A stretch of 64,000 nt of DNA from Opisthorchis felineus (GCA_004794785.1 SJOL01008950.1:976988-1040987); one strand, 5' to 3'; numbered from the stretch's first letter, positions 54,301-64,000 are shown. Notes: generated by a model from the letters alone, not told the origin. A program made the numbers and translations.

Positions 54301-57300
54301 CCCGTGAGGATCGTAAAGCTGTCCGAAGAGGTGGTGGCTAGAGTAGACGGAGTATGAAATATATTGAGTTGACATGCAGGCCAAAGTCTGTGGTTCATGT
54401 GAATACACACGGTATCAAAACAACAGATCAGTTTCCCAAAAGCTCAGTACACGTTGAACATCAATTTGTTGAAGTCAACCGGGCGACTTGGTTGAAAGGA
54501 TGCACCCAAATGAGACTTTATTGTGGTGCGTATGAAGATTGGTAATTTCTGTCCATCTGAAATCCCAAAATGATTACATTTCTGGACGACCCAAGGTGAA
54601 ATCGGATAAAATGCTGATGAGTTAGAGGAAGATGACGCTCGATATCATACATTTGTCTGAGGAGACTGTCAAACGAGCTTGAACGCAAACAGTTCTACAT
54701 TGAGCGAAGTCCTACAAGAGAACGTTGGTTAGTAGGCCCGACCGATTCTAGAAGCCTACATTTGACGAACTACATCTCCAAACTTACATATAGCACATAT
54801 TTGTTGTCTGTATAGTATGTCGTCCTTCGTGGTAAGTCACCACCGCAGCAACGTCCTTGGATAAATCAAATGAAAAGAACGCACTATTCTGCTTGTTTGC
54901 ACTTTATGACAAGGTACTTGCTCCACACTACAACCTCGAAAAAGCAAACCGAATCCAGTCGTATTATGGAGAAGCGAATACCCTAGCACCAACGAGTGCT
55001 GTGCACATCCATGTGGTCGTATCGAGGACAGTCGTTACAGGCAGGGTCGTTCAACAGACGAAGTATCGTATACATAAATGGCACATACATACATTAAATG
55101 CCACTAAAAAACTGAACCGAGTTGTTGACTTTACAGCAGCTCTTACTAATGCCAGAAATGATCGATCGGTTAACCTCCAGTAAACTTTCAAGCGCATGGG
55201 CAGCTTTTGTATCCTGGAGAAGGCTTACGGCCGCAAATGTTCAAAATTCAGGAAACCTAACGAACCTCTACCAGTTCACATACGGCTGTTGGAGAAACAA
55301 CAATAGACAAGTGGTACTGTGTCAGGTAAGTGCACTCGTTCAGCGACCAGCCATACGTGATGATTCCATTTAGCATTTAACTCTAAAATGGCGCGGACAG
55401 CCTACACGAATCCATCGTCTCAAAGCTAGTGGCTGTTTCAATACTCCAAGAAAACTGTCGGGCTTCTTCAGACCGGCGCATTTGCGATTAGCGTAGAGAA
55501 ATTTTTCCCGGGGTTTCTCGGAATACATCACCGACAATAGCAGCACGATGCCGAAAATAATCCATGTAACCTCCTCAGCTTCAACTTCGCTCATTGTGCC
55601 GGAAAATGTTTCGGAGGGCACATGTGAGTGTTCAGAAATGGATAGCGCAAAACCCTAAAATTTGTGAAATCCCAATCACTGACGGAAACTGGTCATTCAA
55701 TAAGTTGAGTAATATAATACGCAAAAAAGGAACATTCACCTGTGTAATCGGACTCCGCCTGTGATGGCCTCCGAAAGGCTGGTCCTGATGAACGAATAAA
55801 ATCGTGCAGCATCAGGTGTCGTTTCGAAGTGACAAAACGATTGGTCCATGACAAATCGGAAAATGGGGACATACTATCAGTTCCTTTCTTTGTAATGTCT
55901 GCCGAAGGCTGAGAACTACGTGGATTACTCTGTGAACAAAAAGAGAGCACGTTAAGGTGAAAAACAACTTATTATGTTGTACAAGAGACATCTGCCTATG
56001 ACCCTCTGTGCGATCCCATTCAAAAAGAGACTGTTCGTCCCACAGGACCAAAATCCACATTCCCCCTGATGACCACCCTGGAGGGCAAAAGGGACGTTAA
56101 GCATCCCTACAATATTTACTAATCGTCATGTTACGAGAGCAAACAGCTGCCGGGAAACGAAGTAGTAAGCTTACTATTGTGTTCACACGGGCGGATTCTG
56201 ACCAGCGGATTAAAGAATGTGCAAAAATGACACCACTAACAAGAGCGGTGCCATGAGCCCGTTGACCTTGTTGCCAAGATAAAACAGACTGCTAGTCGTA
56301 ACGTCAGTATCAACTCGTGATACCGGCACTGCCTGTTCATTAAAAAGTACCCATGATGGAGGGTTAGATTGAACATCTGTCGACAACTGCTTCAGCGCGG
56401 TTCGTTTGACTTCTGTGAAAGTACCTCGAAGCTCATTGCTGATTCAGTACACCTGTTTATGTTCCAAGGAACTGTAGCTCCCATAATCAGCGGCAGCAAG
56501 ACGTGGACGGTATACCGGCGTCACATCAGAATCTTCGAATGCTTGCGTGTGGAATATCTGCGGAAGATTATGCGCACACACTGATAACAGTGCCCCTCGA
56601 ATACTCAAGGTATCAGGGAGGAAACTATATTCAATCGATTCATAGCTAGCTGCGCTAGTTTTGTCATGTAAGACGTCGTTCTCCAAACCAATTGCTATAT
56701 GGACAGGTAAAGAATGGGTTGCGAAGAAGACTGAAACCAAGATACCGAGACAGACTTCAGGCGACATTAAAAAACTAATGTAGATTTTACGCCACAAGGA
56801 AATCTAGCGCTGGACCTGGCGAAAGGCTATGGATGTGTGATGCAGTACGACTGTGTCCCAGCACTCCAAAATGGCGAATCCAATCGTACGTTGTTCGTGA
56901 ATACCGAAGCCGCCTAACCTGTGGACGAATTTGCATGAGCGTAATTGGACTCCTATGACGCCCGCATTCTCAAGTTGTCAGTAATGCACCGACAAGTAAA
57001 TAAGCTAAGTTTGCCCTAATCTCTGATGATGCCCCTACTGAGCACGGACTAATTGTTCAACCACGGTAATAGGAATGGTTCGCCTTGAAAAACCTACGGA
57101 GAACAGTGTGCGGGAAAAGTGCGGAATTATACTGAGATGTAAGGCAGCTGATGAGAGACCCTAGTGCCTCATTTCTAAATGAAGTGCTAGTGTTCAGTGT
57201 AATTCTCATGACTCTTACCAGGTCTCTGCGAGTTTGCCCGTCAACCATACTCCTTTAGGTCTAAATCGGATTAACAGGCTCGCGCGCAGTAGAACATTAG

Positions 57301-59882
57301 GCTCCGCTCAGACTGCTTGTGTTATCACAATTATGTATGGTCCAACCGTTATTGACGGGCAAATCAGTATCTGATGTCAGCCGACCAAATATATTTCACA
57401 GACTTGTTACCGGGAATGGAAAAAAACAGATCAGGGGAATAAAAAGTACGATTTTTTGTTGCGATTTCTTTTGCGTGTCGTTTTATATATTTCCGTTTTT
57501 TGCCTACTAAACTAGCTGGTTGCGAAGGCAATGCTTTGAACTTGTTCTCCACCGACCTCGATTCTGAGCCACAGCTTCGAGCGTTTTAAATACGAGGCAA
57601 TCAGATTCTTTTGGACCCTATCCAGGAGCTCGAGTCAGTCCCACACCGTTCAAGTGGAATGTTCGGATAAGTTTTGCACCCCTCCCCCTCATTCGTCCTT
57701 CCAACCACATCCAGCATGTGCGAATGACGCACAGACAGCAGGTGACCACATCTACCTAAACCGATGAGACGAAACAATGTCCCTCGAGAAGAATCACTCA
57801 CGACCCAACAGTCTTTGACGCACCGAGTCGCTGCGGAAGCGTTGTTGCCAACGAACGCGTGTAGCGCTACGCGGACATCGATCTTCAAACACAACCTGTC
57901 GGTCATTTACAGCTACCTACGCAGATATGCCAGGTTTTGGCATCCAAACTGGTGCACAGTGGACTCTACTCTTCATCTGAAAGAGGGTATAACGAAACAA
58001 ACAAAGCCTATCTCCGTTATCTGACCGAGTAGCACAAACAAAACGAGCCTCGGGTTGTTGCATGTGCACAACTCGTACATTCAGGTCCCTGAACAGGACT
58101 ACTAGGTCTGATCTAGGTCTGATCCGCAATCATTTTGTGCAAGCCTATGCTGGACTTGTCCACGAACACATCCTGACTATAATCAGTTGGAGCGTGAACA
58201 CAAACCACAAAGAGGAGAACAAAGGGGTGAAACCCTTTCTGAATCAGAAAATCCCTGTAGGCAACACATATAGACACTCAAGGTTTCCAGAGTTCGTGTT
58301 AGGGTTGCTTGTTGGTTCTCAGTGTAGAGTGCCCTTGGTCGAAACAGTAAAAGCTCTCCTCAGAAGGTTTTGTATTTTTCTTCTTCGTAGCTGGAGTTTT
58401 GCGTGCTCGTCCTCATGTCGCACATAATAATGATCGCCCTTTAGATACGCAAAATCAATAGCGTTAGGGACGTCAAAGCTACACGGCACATAGTTTCGTC
58501 CGACCGCGAACCGAACGGAACCTCACACGCTATTCGTATCATCGACTGGAAGGAAGCCGGTGACAACTTTGTGAACAGTGGACGATCTTGTGATGAACCC
58601 AACACAATGGAGTTGTTCTTAGGCCTTCCCGCTAAGTTCACGTCCCGGACTTACTGAAGACCAGTTGCATCGGCCTTTGATAGGCATTGGGTGCATGAGG
58701 GTTGTTAAGGGGAACCAGCTCACCGGACCGCAGTCCACCGCGCCCTGCTAATGCAGCCACGTTTTGTTCGCGGCTGGTTGTTCATCACAACTGTCTCTTT
58801 CGAGCTAGTTCATCACCCATACTAAAGCGGAGCCTGAATTGAGTAGACCCATACAAACCTAGAAATATGAAACGGCGACCATTCAAAGTGACTCCCCACG
58901 AGTGCGCTCTGTCAGTCTCGCGCAACAAAAGAATGAAAGAAAGAACCATCTCCATATAGAGGTCGTCTCCGTCTTTGGGATAAAAAACTGACTTCGAAAG
59001 ATCAAACAGATTAATATATCCTCCTAAAGTCTTCTTCCTGAGTTCACAGCTCAAAATGACATACATATATAAAAAACTTACTGTGGATGCATAAGGTTCC
59101 AATAACAAAACTTCGCTTGTGGCGTTCGAATTCGGAAGTATTGGAGTTGTCAGTCTATGGGCTTCATCCTTAATCGTCTGTGCTGGAGTACAGTCGTGGG
59201 CGGCGCTAAATAACCACTGTCGCCAATGAGGCTTCACACAAGAACAGGAGCCAGAGACGTGAGTGAACATCGTTGTGTGTTCATGTGATTCCTCATGGTT
59301 ATCCTCTTCCTCAACCGCTAGCGGCAAACAAGTGGATGGTTGACTAGGATCAGCAAAATGACCGGAATAACGAGATGCAACTCGACCATAGTTGGCGATC
59401 GCTTGGTGCAAAGTAGAGCGGTCCGCGCGAAAGGAGACAAATGGGGCGGAGCTAGAATTGAGTAAAACGGACTCCGAGCTGATCTGTGAGGAATACTGAT
59501 AGCACATTACCGGGCAATATAGTCGTGAATTCGGGAGTCATTCGCATGCCGCGTAGAGACACAGGAGGTAATTCCAGCGCGCAAAGCTTCAATTGTTTGC
59601 TTGGAACTGGAAGGGAGGAGAATATTCATGAAAAACCTACCTGTCGATCAGTGTGATCTTTTCCTTATAAACTTTGTCCAGTTGTTTCAACAGAGTCACT
59701 TGTCTTTGATGAAGTGCGTCGATCAAACCATCAAAATTTGCTTTGATTTCAACTGCCGCACTATTTGCGTTATGTTCTAACACGGGTTTGTAGCCATCCA
59801 GTAGAGCAAGTAATTGATCCAGTCGTTTCAAGGTTGCATTAATTTTCAAGTCCAACGTCCCGTGTGGATTCTGTTGGTCCAT
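47959..59882 (-). CDS. NCOA4: Nuclear receptor coactivator 4 homologue (ferritinophagy receptor), 7 exons
   Basis: NCOA4 binds ferritin and delivers it to autophagosomes and lysosomes to release iron. Seven exons (242+96+397+190+311+353+439 nt) join in one frame, giving 675 aa against about 614 in human. Residues 1-113 form the ARA70 coiled-coil region (EIKANFDGLIDALHQRQ). Next comes SFRADRSTLHQAIANYG, matching the vertebrate FEAD..LRQ.I..FG segment. Scattered Trp-Leu motifs typical of the family follow: HWRQWLF, VDLSLWLQ, HWSNWV and DYEDWLLHKL. A Cys-rich stretch (CPYAQC, CCGARMQC, exon 6) lies where vertebrate NCOA4 has cysteines tied to iron sensing; that function here is inference. An acceptor-like tccattttag sits 6 nt before the ATG, so a 5'UTR intron or a trans-spliced leader is possible. 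The stop is TGA at 47959-47961. Confidence 0.8.
49645..49824 (-). repeat. tRNA-derived SINE, family A
   Basis: The minus strand begins GGGGGCAATATGGCTCAGTG, with an A box (TGGCTCAGTGGTTAGAGC) and B box (GGTTCGAACCC). The body then runs to ...CCGAAAGGGTGCTACAGCTGAA. It is about 80% identical to the copy at 31656-31837. Read as protein it gives MAQWLEREFTDWKVRGSNPT, which is a chance frame, not a gene. Confidence 0.85.
50745..51330 (-). mobile_element. LINE 3'-end fragment
   Basis: The minus-strand frame reads GYVLRMSEDRLPRRTLFPQP and then PRGRQSMTW, the C-terminal end of the LINE at 44580-47360, followed by the family's 3'UTR (gaaactgtagcagctgcagcc). It is 5'-truncated and decayed. It sits in the last NCOA4 intron (48398-52064) in the same orientation as the gene. 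Confidence 0.65.
51535..51770 (-). repeat. Hammerhead-repeat family, copy 9
   Basis: The minus strand holds the arm (tttgcacacgaatttggttt...ctctcgtttatgatgttctt), then gagggcgaaaccgaccctgg and tcagcaaccttatgg. The CTGATGA part is not recognisable. It lies in the last NCOA4 intron. Confidence 0.55.
52065..52417 (-). CDS. NCOA4: NCOA4 exon 6 (Cys-rich block, HWSNWV)
   Basis: The acceptor is atgtctgatttcag. The frame opens PLEQSDLMETITIKGCPYAQC, followed by GGPGGPTCCGARMQC, five more Cys-containing positions in a tight block. HWSNWVEPRT lies near the end. The donor gtacgc at 52064 leaves phase 2, and the next exon supplies the base that makes Gly. Confidence 0.68.
52865..53350 (-). mobile_element. 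LINE 3'-end fragment of the 44.6 kb family
   Basis: The minus-strand frame reads TSKLGCTGHCRLPEWGPRDG then LKTLSDMAQLR, the extreme C-terminus. The 3'UTR closely matches the copy at 47100-47360 (shared cccacctccccaaatcatcgg and cagctaatgatgatgatga). It is 5'-truncated, as expected of target-primed reverse transcription. It lies between NCOA4 exons 5 and 6. Confidence 0.72.
53589..53899 (-). CDS. NCOA4: NCOA4 exon 5 (VDLSLWLQ motif)
   Basis: This 311-nt exon has the strong donor gtgagt at 53588 after KKDP. The acceptor chosen (gactgaattag, exon start 53899) is the one that keeps frame with the phase-1 end of exon 4; it is the weakest boundary in the model. A Ser/Thr-rich stretch precedes GPVDLSLWLQSQ, which resembles the MDLSDWL motif of vertebrate NCOA4. 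Confidence 0.68.
53900..55739. other. NCOA4 intron 4
   Basis: No exon or repeat is recognised. A minus-strand frame near 55370-55621 has a hydrophobic run but lacks a usable acceptor in the right phase. Confidence 0.45.
55740..55929 (-). CDS. NCOA4: NCOA4 exon 4
   Basis: This 190-nt exon starts after ctctttttgttcacag and reads SNPRSSQPSADITKKG through ...FRRPSQAESDYTG. The donor is gtgaat, leaving phase 1. No strong family motif is visible. It is assigned because it fits the frame, has good splice sites and lies in the right place. Confidence 0.6.
56360..56582 (+). mobile_element. LINE reverse-transcriptase fragment
   Basis: The frame reads GSKTWTVYRRHIRIFECLRV then LRKIMRTH, the post-YADD segment (ETW...CLR.I) of a LINE RT from a family other than the 44.6 kb copy. 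It is short and lies antisense in an NCOA4 intron. Confidence 0.5.
58120..58660 (+). mobile_element. Possible Penelope-like element fragment
   Basis: The frame NHKEENKGVKPFLNQKIPVG then VPLVETVKALLRRFCIFLL resembles the connector between RT and GIY-YIG in Penelope-like elements, and SHAIRIIDWKEAG follows at about 58530. The GIY-YIG Cys/Tyr core itself is not seen. It is antisense in the intron between NCOA4 exons 3 and 4. Confidence 0.4.
59082..59478 (-). CDS. NCOA4: NCOA4 exon 3 (FRAD segment and HWRQWLF motif)
   Basis: This 397-nt exon begins SESVLLNSSSAPFVSFRAD. It then carries an acidic, His-rich stretch (EEEDNHEESHEH) and CSCVKPHWRQWLFSAAHDC, with three Cys around a Trp-Leu motif. It ends at the donor gtaagt at 59081 in phase 0. 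Confidence 0.8.
59511..59606 (-). CDS. NCOA4: NCOA4 exon 2 (96-nt micro-exon between two tiny introns)
   Basis: This exon codes SKQTIEALRAGITSCV and ends ...HDYIAR. It is bounded by a 34-nt intron (59607-59640, gtaggt...cttccag) and a 32-nt intron (59479-59510, gtaatg...gatcag). Both boundaries are phase 2, and reading through the second intron meets TAA at once, so splicing is required. The sequence fills the expected gap between the coiled coil and the FRAD segment. Confidence 0.75.
59641..59882 (-). CDS. NCOA4: NCOA4 exon 1 (start codon, ARA70 coiled coil)
   Basis: The exon opens with ATG at 59882-59880 and codes 80 residues plus two bases. It holds amphipathic helices with heptad-like Leu spacing (LKRLDQLLALLDGY; LLKQLDKVYKEKITLIDR). 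It ends at the donor gtaggt in phase 2. Out of context this stretch could be mistaken for a TRIM coiled coil. The downstream exons decide for NCOA4. Confidence 0.78.
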
Positions 59883-60255
59883 AACGAACTAAAATGGAAA
59901 TTAACTGCAGTAGACGTTGCGCAAACCAGGTAAGCAGAACAATCTATTCAGAGATGTACTCCACTGGTGTTCGACTATAAAAATTAAATTACATCAATAA
60001 CAACTGACAGAAGACTGAAAAAGGAGCAAAACCAGACTGGTAATGAATAAAGCGTGGAGGTCTGGTTCCAAGCAAGCTAAAACAAAGTTAGAAATGAATT
60101 CCGCACTACAGTGAGGATGTATTTTCTGACATTGATGAAACGAACAACAAGACGGATACAACGTACATGATAAAGGAGCAACACGTCATGACACAGTAAC
60201 CGACCAACCAGTACGGAACTAGGGCAAATGAGAACACATGGGGTGACAACGGCAA

Positions 60256-60445
60256 CTAGGCCTTCAGCCGAGAGTGAGAATGAGGGCTGGCTGATGACTC
60301 ATCCGAAACCATTTCCACACCGGTCTGAGGAAAATCAGTGAGAGCTAGGGATAGGGCAGCCAGGTCAAAAACAACATAGATAATATGAAGAACAGCCGGA
60401 CTGAAACAGTTGGGGTGAAAGTCTGGAGAATTCTCCGTCTGCAAA
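60256..60445 (-). CDS. Candidate last exon of an unidentified gene
   Basis: An acceptor-like ttacttaccgtttgcag precedes an open frame TENSPDFHPNCFSPAVLHI, then a hydrophobic stretch (IYVVFDLAALSLAL) and a Ser/His-rich tail ending SRLKA and a stop. It would belong to a minus-strand gene just upstream of NCOA4. I do not recognise a family. It could also be chance coding next to LINE debris (60535-60800). Confidence 0.3.
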
Positions 60446-60534
60446 CGGTAAGTAACATTAGGTTGAAAACAAGGAAATATGAATTTATTAGCAAGGGGCA
60501 AGTAGTTTTTTTGTAACTGGTGAACAATGAAAGT

Positions 60535-60800
60535 CTAAGAGATGGACCATGGGGCTCAGATGACCAACTTGAACATTCGTATCACCAGCAAAGAGTACTA
60601 TGTTAGTGCCTGCTGTCTGACGAACTCGTCCGCATAAATATCAATAGAGAATGTCTTTCTCAGCGTCAGCATTACAAACAGGCTCCGGTTTTTATGTCCA
60701 GTGGCGGTGAGCCTTATTGAGATGCTAACCGAATGGCGCGAAGACGACTGTTCACTGCAATCAAAAAATAGCAAAGCGCGCTCAGCCATACATTCTACGA
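60535..60800 (-). mobile_element. LINE endonuclease fragment
   Basis: Across two frames the minus strand reads GHKNRSLFVMLTLRKTFS, DEFVRQ and TNIVLFAGDTNVQVGHLS. This resembles the APE endonuclease core (VVLAGDMNAQVGRLS) of the fluke LINEs. A frameshift separates the two halves. Confidence 0.55.
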
Positions 60801-61143
60801 AGATTACCAGACATGCGGAGATTAAAAATTGATAGGGCTAATTTCATTCAGTGCGGTTTAGGATGAAAGATCACACTTGGGTCTTGTATGCGGTTTTAGC
60901 GATAAAGAATGCACCAAATGTATCAGACCTTGAGGGGCATAAGCCGTTTGCTAGCCCGACGCAGAGCACGAACGTTGGAGGATTCTCTGCAAAAAGCATC
61001 ATCAAAATGTTATTTTGTTTCTTGTTATTGGACAGCGGGTTGTCGGACAGCTGACAACCAAGCGACCCAGTGACGCTTGTCTGCAGGGTGGGGAATAACT
61101 GGTGAATGACATCGGTGAACGAAGAACTGAGGGTAAATGATAC

Positions 61144-61286
61144 CTCCCAGTTGCCTAGTCCGAGAAGAAGGACTTAGTTGAGGTGCTCCATCTTGAGCCT
61201 TTGACTGAAACGTCTGACCTAAAAGTTCGGCCAGTAAGACAATAACCAGCACAAGTTTATTGACCAACCATGTCAAGAGCTGACAA
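61144..61286 (-). CDS. Candidate exon with a membrane segment
   Basis: The open frame QLLTWLVNKLVLVIVLLAEL (one possible membrane helix or signal anchor) is flanked by the acceptor tcaaacgttttag and the donor gtatca. Its phase-1 end does not match the phase-0 start at 60445, so the two candidates do not join directly. The family is unknown. Confidence 0.25.
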
Positions 61287-62699
61287 CTAAAACGTTTGAC
61301 CTTCTGGGCTGCATGGTCTGCTCTAGCCCGAAGGCGCCGAAAACAAGGGTCATGCCAGTGGGCACAGCAGGTGCATCTGGGGTCCCGACGGGATCTGAGT
61401 AGGTTGTAATTGCATATCGACCGTATTGGATGCTTCGCCGGAAGTCGCGGTTTTTAATTGGTAATTGGAGTGTGTAGTTCCTAGGGTTAAACTTTTCTGG
61501 CCTGTCCCTTCTCTGGGGAAAGCAGCGCCACTGCTCCCGTGAATACTGGCATGTTGATCGCCTGGAGGAAACAACTTACTGTCTTGATACTCGTATCGCA
61601 GAGAGCAGCACAATTTGACCCCCAGACCGATTCCTATAGGGATTACACGTAGTAGGGAGTCTCTTGGCTCTTAATCTAACTGATTCCCTTCGGCCTTCCT
61701 GACAAGTTTAGGCCTTGCGAAACAAAGTTCCAGCCTGTGTAACCTACAGGATAATCACAACACTCATGCCCAACCAGCAAGTCAATGTGGTAGATTCGCG
61801 TCGGGACTTAAGTATTTCTAGAAATGAGGTCGCTGAATTTAGAAAAAAGGGCATCGTGGAACAGCCAAATTGGCAAAAAATAACGGGCTAACCTTCGACA
61901 TGAAAAGATTAATAAAACTCTGGGTGCTGTTGGTGCGACTCGCCTTTCAGGACTTAGGTCTTGTTATCTCTACCGAGTGTGGTTGGAGACGCCGCAAGAT
62001 ATGGCTGATAATAGATGTCAGTGGTATTGTTGTTGTCATTTTCCATCTAGATTGTATGAATGAGTGACCGGAAGTATAAGCATCGTGAATGATTGTGCTA
62101 GGCTAGCCCGCAGTCCCTTCCTGACTCACCTCTGTTGTTTCATTCACAATACGGCTTTGAGATAAATTATGCTTATACGACAGCGAAGCATCAGTGCTCA
62201 ACGCTGATGTGTTGTCGATTATCATGGTGATGAACGGATGTTCTCGAGATCATTGACAACACACTGCGGATAGTGGGCGAAGATTCAATAAATGTAAGTA
62301 CCGGTTAATAACACTCAGAGCAGCCACAGCTAGAAACATGGCTCAGAGTAGAAAGAAGGATACGAAGAGGCTTGTAGAACTTGATGGGTATAGCCATTAT
62401 TCCACAGCCTAAATTCCACAGTTATGATCTATTGTGACTAGTGAAATAACAGATTTTAAATGGTAGTCGAGTGCAATGCCGGACCCAGGAGTCAGGTCAA
62501 CACTACGCTGCGTGGTGCCAATCCTGTGGGAGGCTTTGTCCATTCCGAGGTCTTCTGCCTGGGAGACAGCATAAGATTTGCGTCATACTAGGCATGGCGT
62601 AAGAAGGCATTGAGCTGCTCCAGTCGGAGTAAAATGGTACGCGGTAACCAAGGTTAAGTGGAAAACTATGCGGATTCATCAGCCTCAGAGACAACAACA

Positions 62700-63035
62700 C
62701 TGGTGTTGAAATTGATGCCTCATTGTTACAAGCACAGTTTGTGCGAACACATTTAAAGCCTCTGAGTAGAAGAGAAGAGTGGTTCTAGTACAAGGCAAGC
62801 ATCCTGAGGTGCATCCAACATACGCTCCATCTAAAAAGCTAGAAACTGACAGCATGAACGCCACTGACATTGATTAGCCACCATTTTTTGCAACAGGTTG
62901 TCTGATTGAGCTCTTGGAGGAGTAGGCACCTCAGAATGCTTGTGATAGGACAACACCAAATCCCCTTCATCACCCACGCTTTTCTCTTCTTTAACTATAA
63001 ATAAATAAAACTTGTGGTTGTACGGCACCAAAGCA
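62700..63035. mobile_element. LINE 3' end with an internal inversion
   Basis: On the minus strand 62840-62885 reads QCQWRSCCQFLA, the C-terminal end of the RT. On the plus strand 62895-62950 (tgtctgattgagctcttggagg...) matches sequence that follows the same motif in the 15.2 kb copy, and ends with AATAAATAAA near 63001-63008. The two halves therefore face opposite ways, as in 5'-inverted LINE insertions. Confidence 0.45.
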
Positions 63036-63243
63036 CCAGCGTCAACACATCGTCTGATGACGACGATGATGGTGATGATCTCTTGCAACGTCTCCAGCCA
63101 TTACAGGCGCATTGCACCAGCAACACTCTCCGTACTCTCCCCCACACTCTTCTGCCAAGTCACAAGTTGTCCAACCCGTAGTTTGCGTCATCCTGGGAGA
63201 GACATGAGGAACAACACTCATTCTGGTAGCCAAAAAGCCTGCA

Positions 63244-63870
63244 GAACTCGACGTTAAAAAAGATGCAGCACTAAATCACATGACGACGCACGCCGTTTCT
63301 GAGATGCACAGATATGGGAATCAGTGTCACTGGAATCAGACAGCAGATAGAGCACACAGTCACAGAAACGGCGAGCACAGGTCGAGCAATGGTTCACTCG
63401 ATCACGGTCACTCAAGGTAGGTGTACAAGTTGGCTCCTGTTCTCCGCCCGGGGCTCGTGGTAGCTCACCGAGCGCACTGGTGTTAACAACCACAGACTTA
63501 CTTTCAGTTGCGGTACCGTGGTGTGGCGTGGGAAGTCCGTGGCACTCGACGTTCACAAGGATGTAGTGACGGCACACGCCGGTTCTGAAATCAGCAGATA
63601 TGGAAATAGGTATTATTGAAACGACACGGCACATATTTGCACCGGTTGGGTGACGCAGGAGAGAAGACTGAAGGAAGGCAACAACATGCGTGTATTGAAA
63701 CGAAACGAAAGGCTTAAGTGGGGTAATGTACAAAAAGGCTCAAAGTCATTCAATGGGGTCAACAAGCGGTCTACTGCTTCCCATCTGGGGCTCGTGGTGG
63801 CTAATCGGGGATACCTGCAACTGGCCGTCACGAAGAGACTGGACCTCACCGTGGTGTGACGGTTTGCGCA
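63244..63870. repeat. Degenerate tandem repeat, two units of about 296 bp
   Basis: Unit 1 starts gcagaactcgacgttaaaaa (63241) and unit 2 ggcactcgacgttcacaagg (63541). Both then share cacgcc.gtttctgagat, cagatatgg, ggggctcgtggt and accgtggtgtg. The second unit runs to about 63870. A 159-codon open frame on the minus strand crosses both units and has no recognisable domain. Confidence 0.55.
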
Positions 63871-64000
63871 CCTCAGCGACCCATTGAGGTATACTGGGGG
63901 TGTCCCCGCGACACTCACAGAGTCTCATACCAAGTCGGTCAATGGTTAGAGGTCTGACGAACACAGTCTCCTGGTCCTCCAGGTTGGGGGTTGGAACATG

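Noticed and set aside
54605..54640. CTGATGAG at 54613 as a further hammerhead
   Set aside because: No stem II/GAAA block follows and no pairing stem I is present; the CTGATGAG near 57127 fails in the same way.
55370..55621. Minus-strand frame with a hydrophobic run (WIIFGIVLLLSVMY) inside an NCOA4 intron
   Set aside because: It has no acceptor in the needed phase and NCOA4 is a soluble protein.
59637..59882. TRIM-type coiled coil as identity for the first NCOA4 exon
   Set aside because: No RING or B-box is encoded nearby, and downstream exons carry the FRAD segment and Trp-Leu motifs of NCOA4.
63254..63733. 159-codon minus-strand frame
   Set aside because: It runs across two tandem repeat units with no domain, start context or splice sites.

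Overview
This window is eukaryotic nuclear DNA, most likely from a digenean trematode (flatworm). The signs are long TE-filled introns next to introns of only 32-34 nt, many decayed RTE-like LINEs whose C-terminal sequence looks like those in fluke genomes, a tRNA-derived SINE whose chance translation (MAQWLEREFTD...) recurs in fluke gene predictions, and repeats carrying hammerhead ribozymes like those of schistosomes. Short runs of N and (TA)n microsatellites fit a draft assembly. I cannot name the species.

Three protein-coding loci can be read. (1) + strand, from before base 1 to 29855: a NIM1-type (NIM1K) AMPK-related Ser/Thr kinase. Six exons lie in the window (2241-2387, 12107-12173, 19953-20088, 26347-26737, 27609-28018, 29657-29855). 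They join in one frame across five introns. The exons for the glycine loop and ATP-binding lysine lie upstream of the window. (2) - strand, 32148-32984: the main exon of a divergent BUD23-like 18S rRNA methyltransferase; its start codon is on an unproven upstream exon. (3) - strand, 59882-47959: an NCOA4 orthologue (ferritin/ferritinophagy receptor) in seven exons, giving 675 codons plus stop in one frame. Its first two introns are 34 and 32 nt, while later ones run to kilobases.

One tRNA-Gln(CUG) gene lies at 25663-25734 inside intron 3 of the kinase gene.

Most of the rest is transposable-element debris. There are two or more families of RTE-like LINE (best copies 44580-47360, 34080-36290 and 14960-16110 minus), two Penelope-like (GIY-YIG) fragments (21290-21890 and 58120-58660), and three tRNA-derived SINE-like families. 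A further family of about nine short repeats combines inverted arms with a type I hammerhead ribozyme. The hammerhead repeats cluster in introns 1-2 of the kinase gene and are the most unusual content of the window. The last 760 bases hold a degenerate tandem repeat of about 296 bp.

Stretches with no recognisable content are listed as such. Exon boundaries come from frame, homology and GT/AG sites alone; no transcript data were available.
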